Notes under the pieces: generated by a model
The model's database searches: none
The model's input: only the letters and a program-made list of their open reading frames with translations
What the model was told of the DNA's origin: nothing
Assembly (NCBI RefSeq): GCF_002934265.1
Contig: NZ_PTIX01000007.1
Span: forward strand, 248,001-312,000
Length of the DNA stretch: 64,000 nt
Source of the DNA: Actinokineospora auranticolor
Lineage (GTDB): Bacteria > Actinomycetota > Actinomycetes > Mycobacteriales > Pseudonocardiaceae
Reading direction: 5' to 3'
Translations under genes and position numbers: made by a program
Shown here: piece after piece, positions 37,328 through 46,505 of the stretch
Numbering within the stretch: position 1 is the stretch's first letter
Layout: each line of letters opens with the position of its first letter

Positions 37328-40300
37328 GTGATGAGCAGCCCCGCGCGTGACCTCGACCAGGTCCGGATCATCGCTCTCCTCGCGGTCAGCGGTGGGTCCG
37401 GGCGCACCAGCGCCGCGGCCAACGCGGCGTGGCTGCTCGCCGGGGACGACGCGCGCGTGCTCGTCCTCGACGGCGGCACCGAGCCGCCCCGCGCCGCCGA
37501 CTACCTCGCCCCCTTCTACGCCGCCGAGGTCGACCTGCCCGACGAGCTCGGCGCCGCGCTGGCCGAGCCGCCGCTGCCGGGTGAGCCCGTGCGGCCGCTG
37601 CCCGCCGCCCGGTTCACCGTCCCCGGCGCCCACGGCCACGTCGACGTGCTCCGGGTGGAGCACTGGGACCGCAGGCTCGACGTGCTCGACCTGCCCGCCG
37701 CCGCCATGCTCAGGGCCCGGCTGCGCACCGCGGGCTACGACTACGTCCTGGTCGACGTGCCGACCGCGCCGTCGCCCGCGGTGCTGGCCGCGGTGGCCGC
37801 GGTGTGCGACCGCGTCGCGGTGTTCTGCACCGCCCGCCCGACCGCGATCACCCGGGGCGCGGAGGTCGCGAGCCAGGTCGCGCGCGCCGCCCACGGGCCG
37901 CTCGCGGTCGTGCCGGTGCTGACCATGACCGACCCCCGCTTCGAGGAGCGCGAGCACCGCGGCCGCTCCGCCGTGCGCACCGCCTTCCACCACGAACTCG
38001 GCGGCGACGTCGAGCGGCTGGCCGAACCGGTCGAGATCCCGTACCAGCCCGGCGAGTCCTACGACCCGATGCTCGCGGTCGTCGCCGACGACCTGGCCCT
38101 CGACACCGGCCTCGGCGAGTCCTACGAGACCTTCACCAGGGACGTCTGCGGCCACGCGGTGAACCGGCAGGACATCGTCACGCCGCTGCTGCGCGCCCGC
38201 TACCGGGCCAGTTTCGGCCTCGGCGGCGACGTGCCCGACACCGTCACCATCGTCCACGCGCCCCCGGACCGCGCGTGGGCGGAGTGGGCCCACGACCGGC
38301 TCACCGCGGCGGGCGCGCACGTCCGGCGGACCCCGCTGGGCGTCGGACCGGTGCGCCTCCTCGCGGAGGAGGAACAGCGCGGCGTGCTCGTCGTGGCCTC
38401 GACCGCGCTGTACGGCGCGCCCGGCGTCCCCGAACTGCGCGGCGCGCTGGACGCGTTGCGCCTGGGCACCACCGACGTCGTGCTGATGCAGGTCTCCGAC
38501 GACGCCGTCGAACTCCCGTCGACCGGCGGGTTCGCGGTCACCGGGCTGCACGAGGACCAGGCCAAGGCGACGCTGCTGGGCCGCTTCGGGCTGGTCGACC
38601 GCACCGGCGGCGCGGACCCGGCGGACGCCCGGTTCCCCGCGCGCACCCCGGCCGTGTCCAACGTGGCCGCGCGCAACGGCCGGTTCGTCGGCCGCGGCGC
38701 GGACCTGGAGTCGTTGCGCGACAACCTGGTCTCCGACGAGCACACCACCGTCACGCTCACCGGGGTGCGCGGCGTCGGCAAGAGCGAGACCGCCCGCGAG
38801 TACGCCCACCGCTTCGCCTGCGACTACGACGTCACGTGGTGGGTCGCCGCGCAGGACGTGGACTCGGTCGAGGCGTCGGCCGCCGAGCTGCGCGCGGACG
38901 ACCCGCCGGTCGAGAACGCGCGGTGGCTGCTGGTCCTCGACGACGTGGCGGCCGGACCGCCGCCCGTGGACGCCCTGCTGCCCGGTCCCCGGCCGCGGTG
39001 GCTGCACGTGCTGTGCACGTCGACCGAACACCGCGGCGGCGACCAGGTCGACCTGCCGCCGCTGCCCGACGCGGACAGCGTCGCCCTGCTGACCCGGACG
39101 GTCCCCGGGCTGCTCGACCCCGAGGCCCGGCAGACCGCGGCCGCCGTGGCGCACCTGCCGCTGGCGCTGTCGCTGTCGGCCGCGCTGCTGCGCACCATCG
39201 CCGAGGACGCGGCCGAGACCCGGGGCCTGACCAGGAGTTCCGCCGCGGTCACCGCGACCGCGCGGTTGGCCGAGCTGCGGCCCCCGCTCGACCCGGCGGC
39301 GGTCCCGCCCGGCAGGCTGCCGGTGGCCCAGACCGTCGAGGTGGCGCTTAGCTGGCTGCGCCGCGAGGCCCGCGGCGCGCTCGCCGTGCACCTGGCCGAG
39401 CTGCTGGCGTTCCTGTCGCCGCAGGGGGCGAGCCTGCAACTGGTGCGCTCCAACGGGATGCTGGCCCGGCTGGCCGAACTGGGCGGTCCGGCGGCGGAGG
39501 TGCTGCGCTACGACGCCACCGAGGTCGACCAGGTGCTGTGGACCGGCGCCCGGTGCGCGCTGTTCGAGGTGGCGTGGGGCGAGGAGCCGTCGGTCGGGCT
39601 GCACCCGCTGGTGCGGGAGTGGTTGCTGGCGCGGATGTCCGAGGCCAAGCGCGCCGACAAGCGCGCGCACGCGCTGCGGGTGCTGGCCGCGTACGCGCCG
39701 CTGGAGGTCGGCGGGCACGAGGCCGACCGGGAGAACCGGCACGCCGAGCTGCAACGGCACCTCGGCCCGGCCGAGGCGCTGCGCAGCGATGACCCGCTGG
39801 TGCGGCGCTGGCTGGTCAACCAGGCGCGGTACCAGTACCTGGAGGGTAACCCGCGCACGTGGAGCGCCGCGCTGAAGGCGGGCATGCCGGTGCTGGCCGC
39901 GTGGCGGGAGCGGCACGACCAGCCGGACCAGCTCGACGTGCGGTTCGCGGGGCAGCTGGCCAACCTCAGCCGCGCGCTGGGCGACTTCCGCGCCGCGTAC
40001 GCCTTCGACAGGTTCGCCGTCGACCGCGCGCGGGAGCACCCGGAGCTGGGGACGGACCACCCGGTCACGCACACCGCGGTGCGCGGGCTCAGCGCCGACC
40101 TGCGCGGGCTGGGCCGGTTCGGCGAGGCGCTGGAGAGCGACGTGACCGCGTGGCGGGGGCTGCGGGCCACGCTCGGGGAGGAGCACCCGCAGGCGCGCAA
40201 GGCGGCCAACAACCTCGCGCTGTCCCAACTGCTCGCGGGCTTCCCCCAGACGGCGCTGGACATCGAGCGCGGCAACTACGCGCGGCGGCTGAGGCTGCTG

Positions 40301-41026
40301 GGCACCGACCACCCGAACACCTGGTTCTCCCTGTGCAGCGTGGGTTTCTACCAGCGGGAGATGGGCAGGCTGGACGAGTCGCTGCGCTCGCTGACCGCCG
40401 CCCGGCACAACATCCTCCGGTTGCGCGGACCGGCCCACCCGGACGAACTGCGGGTCCGCTGGCACTACGCGCTCACGCTGCGGCACGCGGGACGGGTGTC
40501 GGTGGCGCACGAGCTGACCAGCCAGGTCTGCGCGGAGTACCGCGCGTCGCTGGGCGACGTCCACCCGCACACGCTGGCGGCGCGGCTCAGCATGGCGGCG
40601 GTGGCCCGCGCCCGCGGCGCCGACAACGCGGCGGCCGTGGCGGTGGAGGTGTTGGAGCAGTACCGGACGAAGCGGCCGGACCACCGGCCGTTCATCGCCA
40701 TCTGCCACCTCGAGTACGCCATGTGCCTGCGGGCGGCCGGGGACCACGAGACCGCCTACGGGCACGCCCGCAACGCGTATCGTGAACTGGGGGAGACGGT
40801 GGACGGTCAGCACCCGTGGACCCTGGCCGCGGCCCTGGTCGTGGCCGCCGTGCTCGCCGACCTGGGCGACGTGGCGCAGGCCCGCCGCGACACCGAGGTC
40901 ATCTGGCAGCAGTGCGTCGACTTCGTCGGTGCCGACCACCCGTACACCCGGGTCGCCGCGGAGAACGTGAAGAACGCGGGCAACGTCCGCCTGGTGGACG
41001 TCGACCTCGACATCCCGCAGACCTGA
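37328..41026 (+). CDS. fxsT: FxsT-like multidomain protein (MinD-like, TIR, NB-ARC, TPR)
   Basis: A 1232-residue protein. Order: degenerate MinD/ParA-like ATPase (AVSGGSGRTSAAAN, residues about 15-270); TIR-type domain from about 306 (TIVHAPPDRAWAEWAHDRL); NB-ARC ATPase with intact Walker A GVRGVGKSE near 479 and Walker B WLLVLDDV; then tetratricopeptide repeats from about 830 to the end. This is the layout of the Fxs-system TPR protein. It probably senses or controls the RiPP product; the role is not known. GTG 37328 or the adjoining ATG 37331 may start it. Confidence 0.82.
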   Translation: MMSSPARDLDQVRIIALLAVSGGSGRTSAAANAAWLLAGDDARVLVLDGGTEPPRAADYLAPFYAAEVDLPDELGAALAEPPLPGEPVRPLPAARFTVPGAHGHVDVLRVEHWDRRLDVLDLPAAAMLRARLRTAGYDYVLVDVPTAPSPAVLAAVAAVCDRVAVFCTARPTAITRGAEVASQVARAAHGPLAVVPVLTMTDPRFEEREHRGRSAVRTAFHHELGGDVERLAEPVEIPYQPGESYDPMLAVVADDLALDTGLGESYETFTRDVCGHAVNRQDIVTPLLRARYRASFGLGGDVPDTVTIVHAPPDRAWAEWAHDRLTAAGAHVRRTPLGVGPVRLLAEEEQRGVLVVASTALYGAPGVPELRGALDALRLGTTDVVLMQVSDDAVELPSTGGFAVTGLHEDQAKATLLGRFGLVDRTGGADPADARFPARTPAVSNVAARNGRFVGRGADLESLRDNLVSDEHTTVTLTGVRGVGKSETAREYAHRFACDYDVTWWVAAQDVDSVEASAAELRADDPPVENARWLLVLDDVAAGPPPVDALLPGPRPRWLHVLCTSTEHRGGDQVDLPPLPDADSVALLTRTVPGLLDPEARQTAAAVAHLPLALSLSAALLRTIAEDAAETRGLTRSSAAVTATARLAELRPPLDPAAVPPGRLPVAQTVEVALSWLRREARGALAVHLAELLAFLSPQGASLQLVRSNGMLARLAELGGPAAEVLRYDATEVDQVLWTGARCALFEVAWGEEPSVGLHPLVREWLLARMSEAKRADKRAHALRVLAAYAPLEVGGHEADRENRHAELQRHLGPAEALRSDDPLVRRWLVNQARYQYLEGNPRTWSAALKAGMPVLAAWRERHDQPDQLDVRFAGQLANLSRALGDFRAAYAFDRFAVDRAREHPELGTDHPVTHTAVRGLSADLRGLGRFGEALESDVTAWRGLRATLGEEHPQARKAANNLALSQLLAGFPQTALDIERGNYARRLRLLGTDHPNTWFSLCSVGFYQREMGRLDESLRSLTAARHNILRLRGPAHPDELRVRWHYALTLRHAGRVSVAHELTSQVCAEYRASLGDVHPHTLAARLSMAAVARARGADNAAAVAVEVLEQYRTKRPDHRPFIAICHLEYAMCLRAAGDHETAYGHARNAYRELGETVDGQHPWTLAAALVVAAVLADLGDVAQARRDTEVIWQQCVDFVGADHPYTRVAAENVKNAGNVRLVDVDLDIPQT

Positions 41027-41048
41027 ACCCGACCGAGGAGCCCGCCCG

Positions 41049-41963
41049 GTGCCCACCGACCCCGTCGTCCTCGAAGCGAACGGCGGCCCCCACGGGGAGG
41101 CCCGCCCGCTGTCGGTCGACGCGTTCCGCCGGGCGGGGCTGCGGCACCTGGTGCACCTGGCCAACCACGTCCGGGTCCTGTCCCTGGACGACAGGGCGCA
41201 CGTCGGGTCCCGCGACCGGGTCTCCTCCAACGCGGCCCTGCTCTGCTCCCTGCTGGACGAACTCGACGAGCGGCTCGACGAACTCCGCATGGGAACGCTG
41301 ATCCGCACGGTCCTCACGGGCGCGGCCGGGTCGGTCCTGCACTACAAGGTCCTCCCCGCCAAGGACATCGTCGCCGCCCTGCCCGACGCGAGGGTGCACA
41401 AGGCGGACCAGGCCATGGCCGAGCTGACCACCGCGCTGCGCCGCGACCTCGGCCTCGACGACCAGAACCCGGGCGGTTTCGTGGCCAGCGCGGACCCGGT
41501 CGCCTCGGACCACCCGGTCGCCGTCCACTCCTTCCAGACCACCGCCCTCTCCCCGCGCTCCACCGCGATCCGCGACCTGGCCTCGGCGGTGATCGACCCG
41601 AGCGCGTTGCAGTGGGTCGCCTACTACGCGGGGGAAGCGGTCATCTTCACGGTGGACTGCCTGGACGACCCGGCGCTGGCGGACTTCCACACCTCGGTCA
41701 CCGTCGAGTCCCGCCGAGACCGCCTCCGCGCGCTGACCCGCGAGGTGCCGACGATCGCGACCAGGTGCAACCGGATCGTGGGCAGGCTGCTCGAACCGGT
41801 TCCGCTGGACCGCGTCACGTTCGACCCCGAACACGGCGCCCTGTACTACCGGCGGCTGACCCCGGGGTCGTTCCTGCTGGGCATGACCCTGCGCCAGGAA
41901 CGCGTCGCGGAGGCGGAGACCGCCATGGAGCGGTTGACCGCCGAGGTCGCCGCGCTCGGCTGA
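41049..41963 (+). CDS. Unknown protein, possibly roadblock/profilin-like
   Basis: A 304-residue soluble protein, 22 nt after fxsT and probably in its operon. No firm domain. Two segments each end in a helix after a beta sheet (LHYKVLPAKDIVAAL...KADQAMAEL and ALYYRRLTPGSFLLGMTLRQERVAEAETAM), a pattern resembling Roadblock/LC7 folds, but this is weak. GTG at 41049 with GAGGAG upstream. It ends tail-to-tail, 4 nt from the three-ATPase operon. Confidence 0.5.
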   Translation: MPTDPVVLEANGGPHGEARPLSVDAFRRAGLRHLVHLANHVRVLSLDDRAHVGSRDRVSSNAALLCSLLDELDERLDELRMGTLIRTVLTGAAGSVLHYKVLPAKDIVAALPDARVHKADQAMAELTTALRRDLGLDDQNPGGFVASADPVASDHPVAVHSFQTTALSPRSTAIRDLASAVIDPSALQWVAYYAGEAVIFTVDCLDDPALADFHTSVTVESRRDRLRALTREVPTIATRCNRIVGRLLEPVPLDRVTFDPEHGALYYRRLTPGSFLLGMTLRQERVAEAETAMERLTAEVAALG

Positions 41964-41967
41964 ACCG

Positions 41968-44325
41968 CTACTCCAGACCGCAACAGCGGCGGATGCCCTC
42001 GGGCGTCAGGGGACCGGCCTTGCGGTCGCCGACGACGGCGCGCAGCGCGGACCCCGACGCCATGGCGCGCAAGCGTTCCGGGAAGTCCTCCGAGAGCCAG
42101 CCCTCGTTGAGGATGCCCCGGACCGCGTCGGGGGAGCGCTGGAGGTGGTCGGCGATCTCCGGCCAGCGGACCCGGACGATCGACCAGAGGGCGAGCAGCC
42201 CGTGCGGCGGCGTGCCCGCCTCGGCCATCCGGACGGCCCGGAGCATGGTGTAGGTGTTGACGAACAGCTTGACTTCCCGGGGGTTGGTGCCCAGGAGCCG
42301 GGTGAAGTCGCTCAGCAGGTGCTCGGTGTGCGCGCGGATCCCGGGCTCGGACACCGCGACGGCCGCGTCGGGGGCGACGGCGGCGCGCACGTCCGGCGGG
42401 GCGCTGTTCATGATCCTGAGCACCTCGGTCTCGCCCTTGGCCGCGGTCAGCCGTTCCCGGACGGCCTTGACCGCCGGGTGTTCCACCCCGGTGTCGGCCA
42501 CGCCCAACAGGGAGTCCAAGAGGTGCCGCTGGGCGGACTCGCTGACCGACGGCATGGGGACGGTCAGCTGGAACAGCTTGTCCATGAACTGGTAGCCCAG
42601 CGCCTCCGCCCGCGCCGGGTCGCTGTCGAAGGTCGAGTAGGTGGCGGTGTAGCTGCGGCGCAGCCAGGCGCCGTCCGCCGCGACCACGAAGTACGCCGCG
42701 CGCGGGGACACGCGGGTGAACGGGTGCGCGCCGGGCGTCGTGCGCACCAGCGTCTGCACCGCGTCCAGCAGGTCGACCACGTAGTCGTGCTTGCAGCGGT
42801 CGAGGTCGTCGATGAAGAACACCACGGGTTTCGACGAGCGGCTCAGCAGCCAGTCGAAGTGCTCGGCCACCCGCACCATCGGGTTCGTGTTCGACTGCTC
42901 GAACAACCGCGCCCCGCGCGCCGACCGCCACAGCATCGCCTTGCCGACCCCGCGCGCCGCCACCCACACCGACCCGGTGGCCGTCAGCACCGCCACCACG
43001 ACCTTCAGCGCGTCCGCGAACGTGGTGGTCGAGTTGATCCCCAGCAGGGTCAGCGCGAGCCCACCGACGGTCAGGATCGTCAGCACCAGCGGCAGCACGT
43101 ACGCGGCCCCGGTCCGCCGCAGCCGCTCCCGCAGCTCGGCGATCCGGAAACCCCACCGCCGCAAGCGCTTGCGATCGGCGAGCACCGCGCCGCGCAGGTT
43201 CGTCAGCAGCGCCCACCACGGCGGCGACAGCCGTGCCTGCTGCCACGCGTCGAATCGCACCACGAGGAAGTCCTTCTCGGTGAGCTTTCGCTCCACAAAG
43301 GACAGCAGGGTGCTCTTGCCGGTACCCCAACGACCGTCGAGGTGTACCAGGATCGAGGTGCCGGGTTCGTTCTTGGCGGCCTCGACCATCCGGTTGGTGA
43401 TGACCTGGGCGACGCCTTCGCGCTTGAGGAGGTCCTTCTCGGCCACGGCGTCCGAGAGCCACTTGGCACCCGTGCCCACCGGCGGTTTCACCGAAACCGG
43501 TGGCGTGACGCGGATACCGATGATCAGGACGTTCAACCCGAGGAGGATGTCTTCGACGGTCACCGTGTCGGGGTAGGGTCGGGTGGGCGAGTGCGCCAAC
43601 CGGGTCGCGTACACCTCGACCATCAGGTTGTGCAGGAGGCCGACGTTCGTGACGTCCTTCTCCAGCTTCGCCAGCGCTTCCCCGCCCACGCGGGGGAACG
43701 CCATCCGCTTGGACCAGTGGTCCAAGCGGTTGTCGATGAACCTCCGCGCCTCACCGGGCCGCAGGTTCAGGGTGCTCAGCAAGAGCGCGTCGCCGTAAAC
43801 GCCGATCTCCGGCGATTCCGCCAGGAACACCGTCTTGCGCGTTCCCAGCTCCAAGTACGCCTCGACCTCGCGCGCGCTCTCCACCGGAGGCAACACGACG
43901 GCGCAGTCGACCAACTCCTCCAACAACCGGTAGAACTCCGCCGGGTCTTCGACCGCGGCAACGAGTTCGGTGTCTTCACCGAACCCGAGTTCCTCGGCCA
44001 CCCGCGCGCACGCCGACGACATCCGGTGCGCCCGATCCGTGCGCAGCGGTTCCACCGACACGTCCACGACCTCGCTGACCCGCTCCCGCGTCAGCAGCTC
44101 CCAGGCGCACACGTTGAGGGAAGTAGTGCGTCCCGTCCCCGACGGCCCGGTCACCGCCACGAACACCGACCGCGACTTGGCGAGCAGGTCCAGGTTGTCA
44201 CCGAGACCACCGATGTCCTGCACCAGCGGCACGTCCTCCGGGTGGACGTGCGGTCGCAGCGGGCGGTTGGACTCGCCATCGGGCAGGACGAACGGGTTGC
44301 CGTACGGCAGTGCGGGGTCGGTCAT
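41968..44325 (-). CDS. Two-unit ATPase: NPF-type P-loop domain fused to a KAP NTPase
   Basis: A 785-residue protein. Residues 1-275: NPF motif at 10-12, degenerate Walker A TGPSGTGRTTS (Arg66 for Lys) and TRKTVFLAES, related to the 314-residue protein at 46502. Residues about 290-785: a KAP-family P-loop NTPase with Walker A DGRWGTGKSTLL (Lys337), two transmembrane helices between Walker A and B (LPLVLTILTVGGLALTLLGI; VVVAVLTATGSVWVAA), and Walker B VVFFIDDLDRCK. KAP proteins act at membranes, often in defence or signalling. Its ATG overlaps the preceding gene by 4 nt. Confidence 0.82.
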   Translation of the reverse strand: MTDPALPYGNPFVLPDGESNRPLRPHVHPEDVPLVQDIGGLGDNLDLLAKSRSVFVAVTGPSGTGRTTSLNVCAWELLTRERVSEVVDVSVEPLRTDRAHRMSSACARVAEELGFGEDTELVAAVEDPAEFYRLLEELVDCAVVLPPVESAREVEAYLELGTRKTVFLAESPEIGVYGDALLLSTLNLRPGEARRFIDNRLDHWSKRMAFPRVGGEALAKLEKDVTNVGLLHNLMVEVYATRLAHSPTRPYPDTVTVEDILLGLNVLIIGIRVTPPVSVKPPVGTGAKWLSDAVAEKDLLKREGVAQVITNRMVEAAKNEPGTSILVHLDGRWGTGKSTLLSFVERKLTEKDFLVVRFDAWQQARLSPPWWALLTNLRGAVLADRKRLRRWGFRIAELRERLRRTGAAYVLPLVLTILTVGGLALTLLGINSTTTFADALKVVVAVLTATGSVWVAARGVGKAMLWRSARGARLFEQSNTNPMVRVAEHFDWLLSRSSKPVVFFIDDLDRCKHDYVVDLLDAVQTLVRTTPGAHPFTRVSPRAAYFVVAADGAWLRRSYTATYSTFDSDPARAEALGYQFMDKLFQLTVPMPSVSESAQRHLLDSLLGVADTGVEHPAVKAVRERLTAAKGETEVLRIMNSAPPDVRAAVAPDAAVAVSEPGIRAHTEHLLSDFTRLLGTNPREVKLFVNTYTMLRAVRMAEAGTPPHGLLALWSIVRVRWPEIADHLQRSPDAVRGILNEGWLSEDFPERLRAMASGSALRAVVGDRKAGPLTPEGIRRCCGLE

Positions 44326-46505
44326 CGAGGTCCGAAACCGCCCTGCTCGCTCCACCGGTTCACCGCGTCCAGCAGCAACTGCGCCAACCCGCCCACCGTC
44401 TCCCGCAGGTCCACTTGTCCGTCCGGCGGCGGTAGCGCGTCCCCGCGCGGGGACGGCAGGCTCGTGCGCAGCTCCTCGTAGTTGAGCATCAGCATGTCCA
44501 GCCGGTCGCGCTCCGCCGTCGACGGCAGGTCACCGGCCAGACCCCCGAACCACTCGGCCACCGCCTTCCGCAACCGCCGCACCACGTCCACCACCAGCAC
44601 CGACCCCGCGAGCTCCTCCCGGAACCGGACCACCCGCAGTTCGTTGAGGTACTTCTGGTCCAGCGCCCGCGCCGCGTCCGGCCCGAACGCCGCCGCCAGC
44701 ACCTCGTGCCACTCCTCGGTCCGGTCCATGGCGCCGAGCGCCGCGCGGAACAGCCTGTCCACCGCTTCCGGCATCTCCCGCGCCCGCTGCGCGGGCACCG
44801 CGTCGTCCGGGACCCGCTGCGCCGTGACCAAGCCCTCCAGGTACCGGGCGTTGTCCGCCAGGCCGGCGGTGAGCTGGTCGATGGCGGTGAACAGCTGCGC
44901 CTGCTGGCGCACCACCTGCTCCACCCGGTCCCGCAGCACGCTCGCGTCTCCCGCCTCGTTCACCGCGCGCAGGCGCTTCACCTTGGCGTCGAACAGGGAC
45001 AGCAGGTCCTCGCCGATGTTCTCGGGGGAGAACACGAGCGGCCGCGGCGGGAACACGTCCGCCAGCGCCGCCGCCATCGCCTCGGCCACCACCCCGTCGA
45101 CCACCAGCAGCAGCTCCACCCCCGGCAGACCGCCGCGCACCGCGGTCGCCCGCCGGGTCAGCCGCCGCACGTCCTCGTCGCCGAGCACCGAACCGCACAG
45201 CAGCACCGCGCACCCGCCGCCGTCGAAGGTGACCAGGAAGTCCACGACCGCGTCGTCCTGGTTGCCGTAGCGGTACCTCGTCCGGTAGTCCCAGCCCTGC
45301 GCGTCGAAGAACTGGCGCACCCGCGTGGCCACGGTGGCGCCGCCGGTCGGCGCCAGCTCCAGCGCGACCTCGCGGACCATCGCCATGCTGACCGCGCCGC
45401 CGCTCGCGCGCCGGTACAGGTGGTGGCACATGCGGATGATCCGCCGCGGGTTGCCGTCGGCGAGCGCGGTCAGGTAGTCCACGGTCTCGGCGGTGAACGG
45501 CGCCAACCTGCGCGTGTTGAACTGCCGGTGCTGCAGGTCGCCGATGAGCGCGCGGACGTCGTCGCCGGTCAGGCCGCGGGTGGTGATGGTGCGGCTGATC
45601 CGCAGGCGCACGTCCTCGGTCAGCTCCGACTGCATGTCCGGCAGACCCACCAGCACCAGCATCGCCCCGGACGCCACGAACACCTGCAGCAGCTGCTTGA
45701 GCGCGGGCACGAAGTCGCTGTCCCGGTCGCGGCTGACGAGCACCTTGTCGGCCTCGTCGAGCAGCAGCAGGAACCGGCGCTGCCTGCCGCCGTAGAGCAG
45801 CGCCAGCACGCCCAGCGCCTCCAGCGCCGCGGCCTCGGTGTCGATCGCGGCGGGGATGCCCTGCTCGGTCAGCACCTTGTCCGGCTGGGCGCCGTTGAGC
45901 CACTCCCACACCATCTCGTCGAACCCGCCGCGCAGCAGCAGCGTCAGCGCGATGGTGAACGCGTCGTTCTGGGTGACGCGGGCCAGCCGCTCGGCGGTGA
46001 TCCGCTGCAGCTCGCTCTCCGGCAGCCGCAACCGCTCGATCATGTCGAACGGGTCCAGGTCGTCGGCCCGCAGCCGCGACGCCAGCGCGCGGAACAGGTC
46101 GCTGCCTGCGAGGTGGCCCGCGATGACGTCCTTGTAGGTCTCCACGACCCGGCTGCGCACGCTCTCCTTGCCGAGCTGCGCCACCACCCGCCGGTACACG
46201 CTGATGAAGTTGGCCGACATGGATTCCAGGTAGACGGCCACGATCGGCAGCGGCGACCCCGCGGCCCGGTTCCGCAGCCAGGTCGCCAGGTGCGACTTGC
46301 CCGTCCCGTAGTCGCCGACCACCGCCACCACGTTGCCCGGCGGCAACCCGTCACCGTCGGGCGCGGTCGGCGTCAGGAACGCCGCCAGCTCCGCCGCCGC
46401 CGCGCGCACCGCGTCGGTCTCCACCGTCACCTCGTCGGTGGCGTTGACCCGCGCGATCGCCAGCGGGGAGAACGGGTTCTCCTCGGCGTTGGGCGGTCGC
46501 GTCAT
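44322..46505 (-). CDS. Orc/Cdc6-like AAA ATPase with NPF N-terminus
   Basis: A 727-residue protein. NPF at residues 10-12, Walker A VVGDYGTGKSHL (Lys70), Walker B LLLLDEADKVL near 250, and a sensor-like block LVLVGLPDMQSEL. After the AAA module (to about 400) comes a beta-rich domain that may be a degenerate receiver or nuclease-like fold (FLVTFDGGGCAVLLCGSVLG), then helices. Middle gene of three, with 4-nt overlaps on both sides. Confidence 0.7.
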   Translation of the reverse strand: MTRPPNAEENPFSPLAIARVNATDEVTVETDAVRAAAAELAAFLTPTAPDGDGLPPGNVVAVVGDYGTGKSHLATWLRNRAAGSPLPIVAVYLESMSANFISVYRRVVAQLGKESVRSRVVETYKDVIAGHLAGSDLFRALASRLRADDLDPFDMIERLRLPESELQRITAERLARVTQNDAFTIALTLLLRGGFDEMVWEWLNGAQPDKVLTEQGIPAAIDTEAAALEALGVLALLYGGRQRRFLLLLDEADKVLVSRDRDSDFVPALKQLLQVFVASGAMLVLVGLPDMQSELTEDVRLRISRTITTRGLTGDDVRALIGDLQHRQFNTRRLAPFTAETVDYLTALADGNPRRIIRMCHHLYRRASGGAVSMAMVREVALELAPTGGATVATRVRQFFDAQGWDYRTRYRYGNQDDAVVDFLVTFDGGGCAVLLCGSVLGDEDVRRLTRRATAVRGGLPGVELLLVVDGVVAEAMAAALADVFPPRPLVFSPENIGEDLLSLFDAKVKRLRAVNEAGDASVLRDRVEQVVRQQAQLFTAIDQLTAGLADNARYLEGLVTAQRVPDDAVPAQRAREMPEAVDRLFRAALGAMDRTEEWHEVLAAAFGPDAARALDQKYLNELRVVRFREELAGSVLVVDVVRRLRKAVAEWFGGLAGDLPSTAERDRLDMLMLNYEELRTSLPSPRGDALPPPDGQVDLRETVGGLAQLLLDAVNRWSEQGGFGPR

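Noticed and set aside
37325-41317. A very long open frame antisense to fxsT and the following gene
   Set aside because: It mirrors the codon phase of the real gene in GC-rich DNA, encodes low-complexity Arg/Gly/Val-rich sequence, and has no domain or ribosome site.
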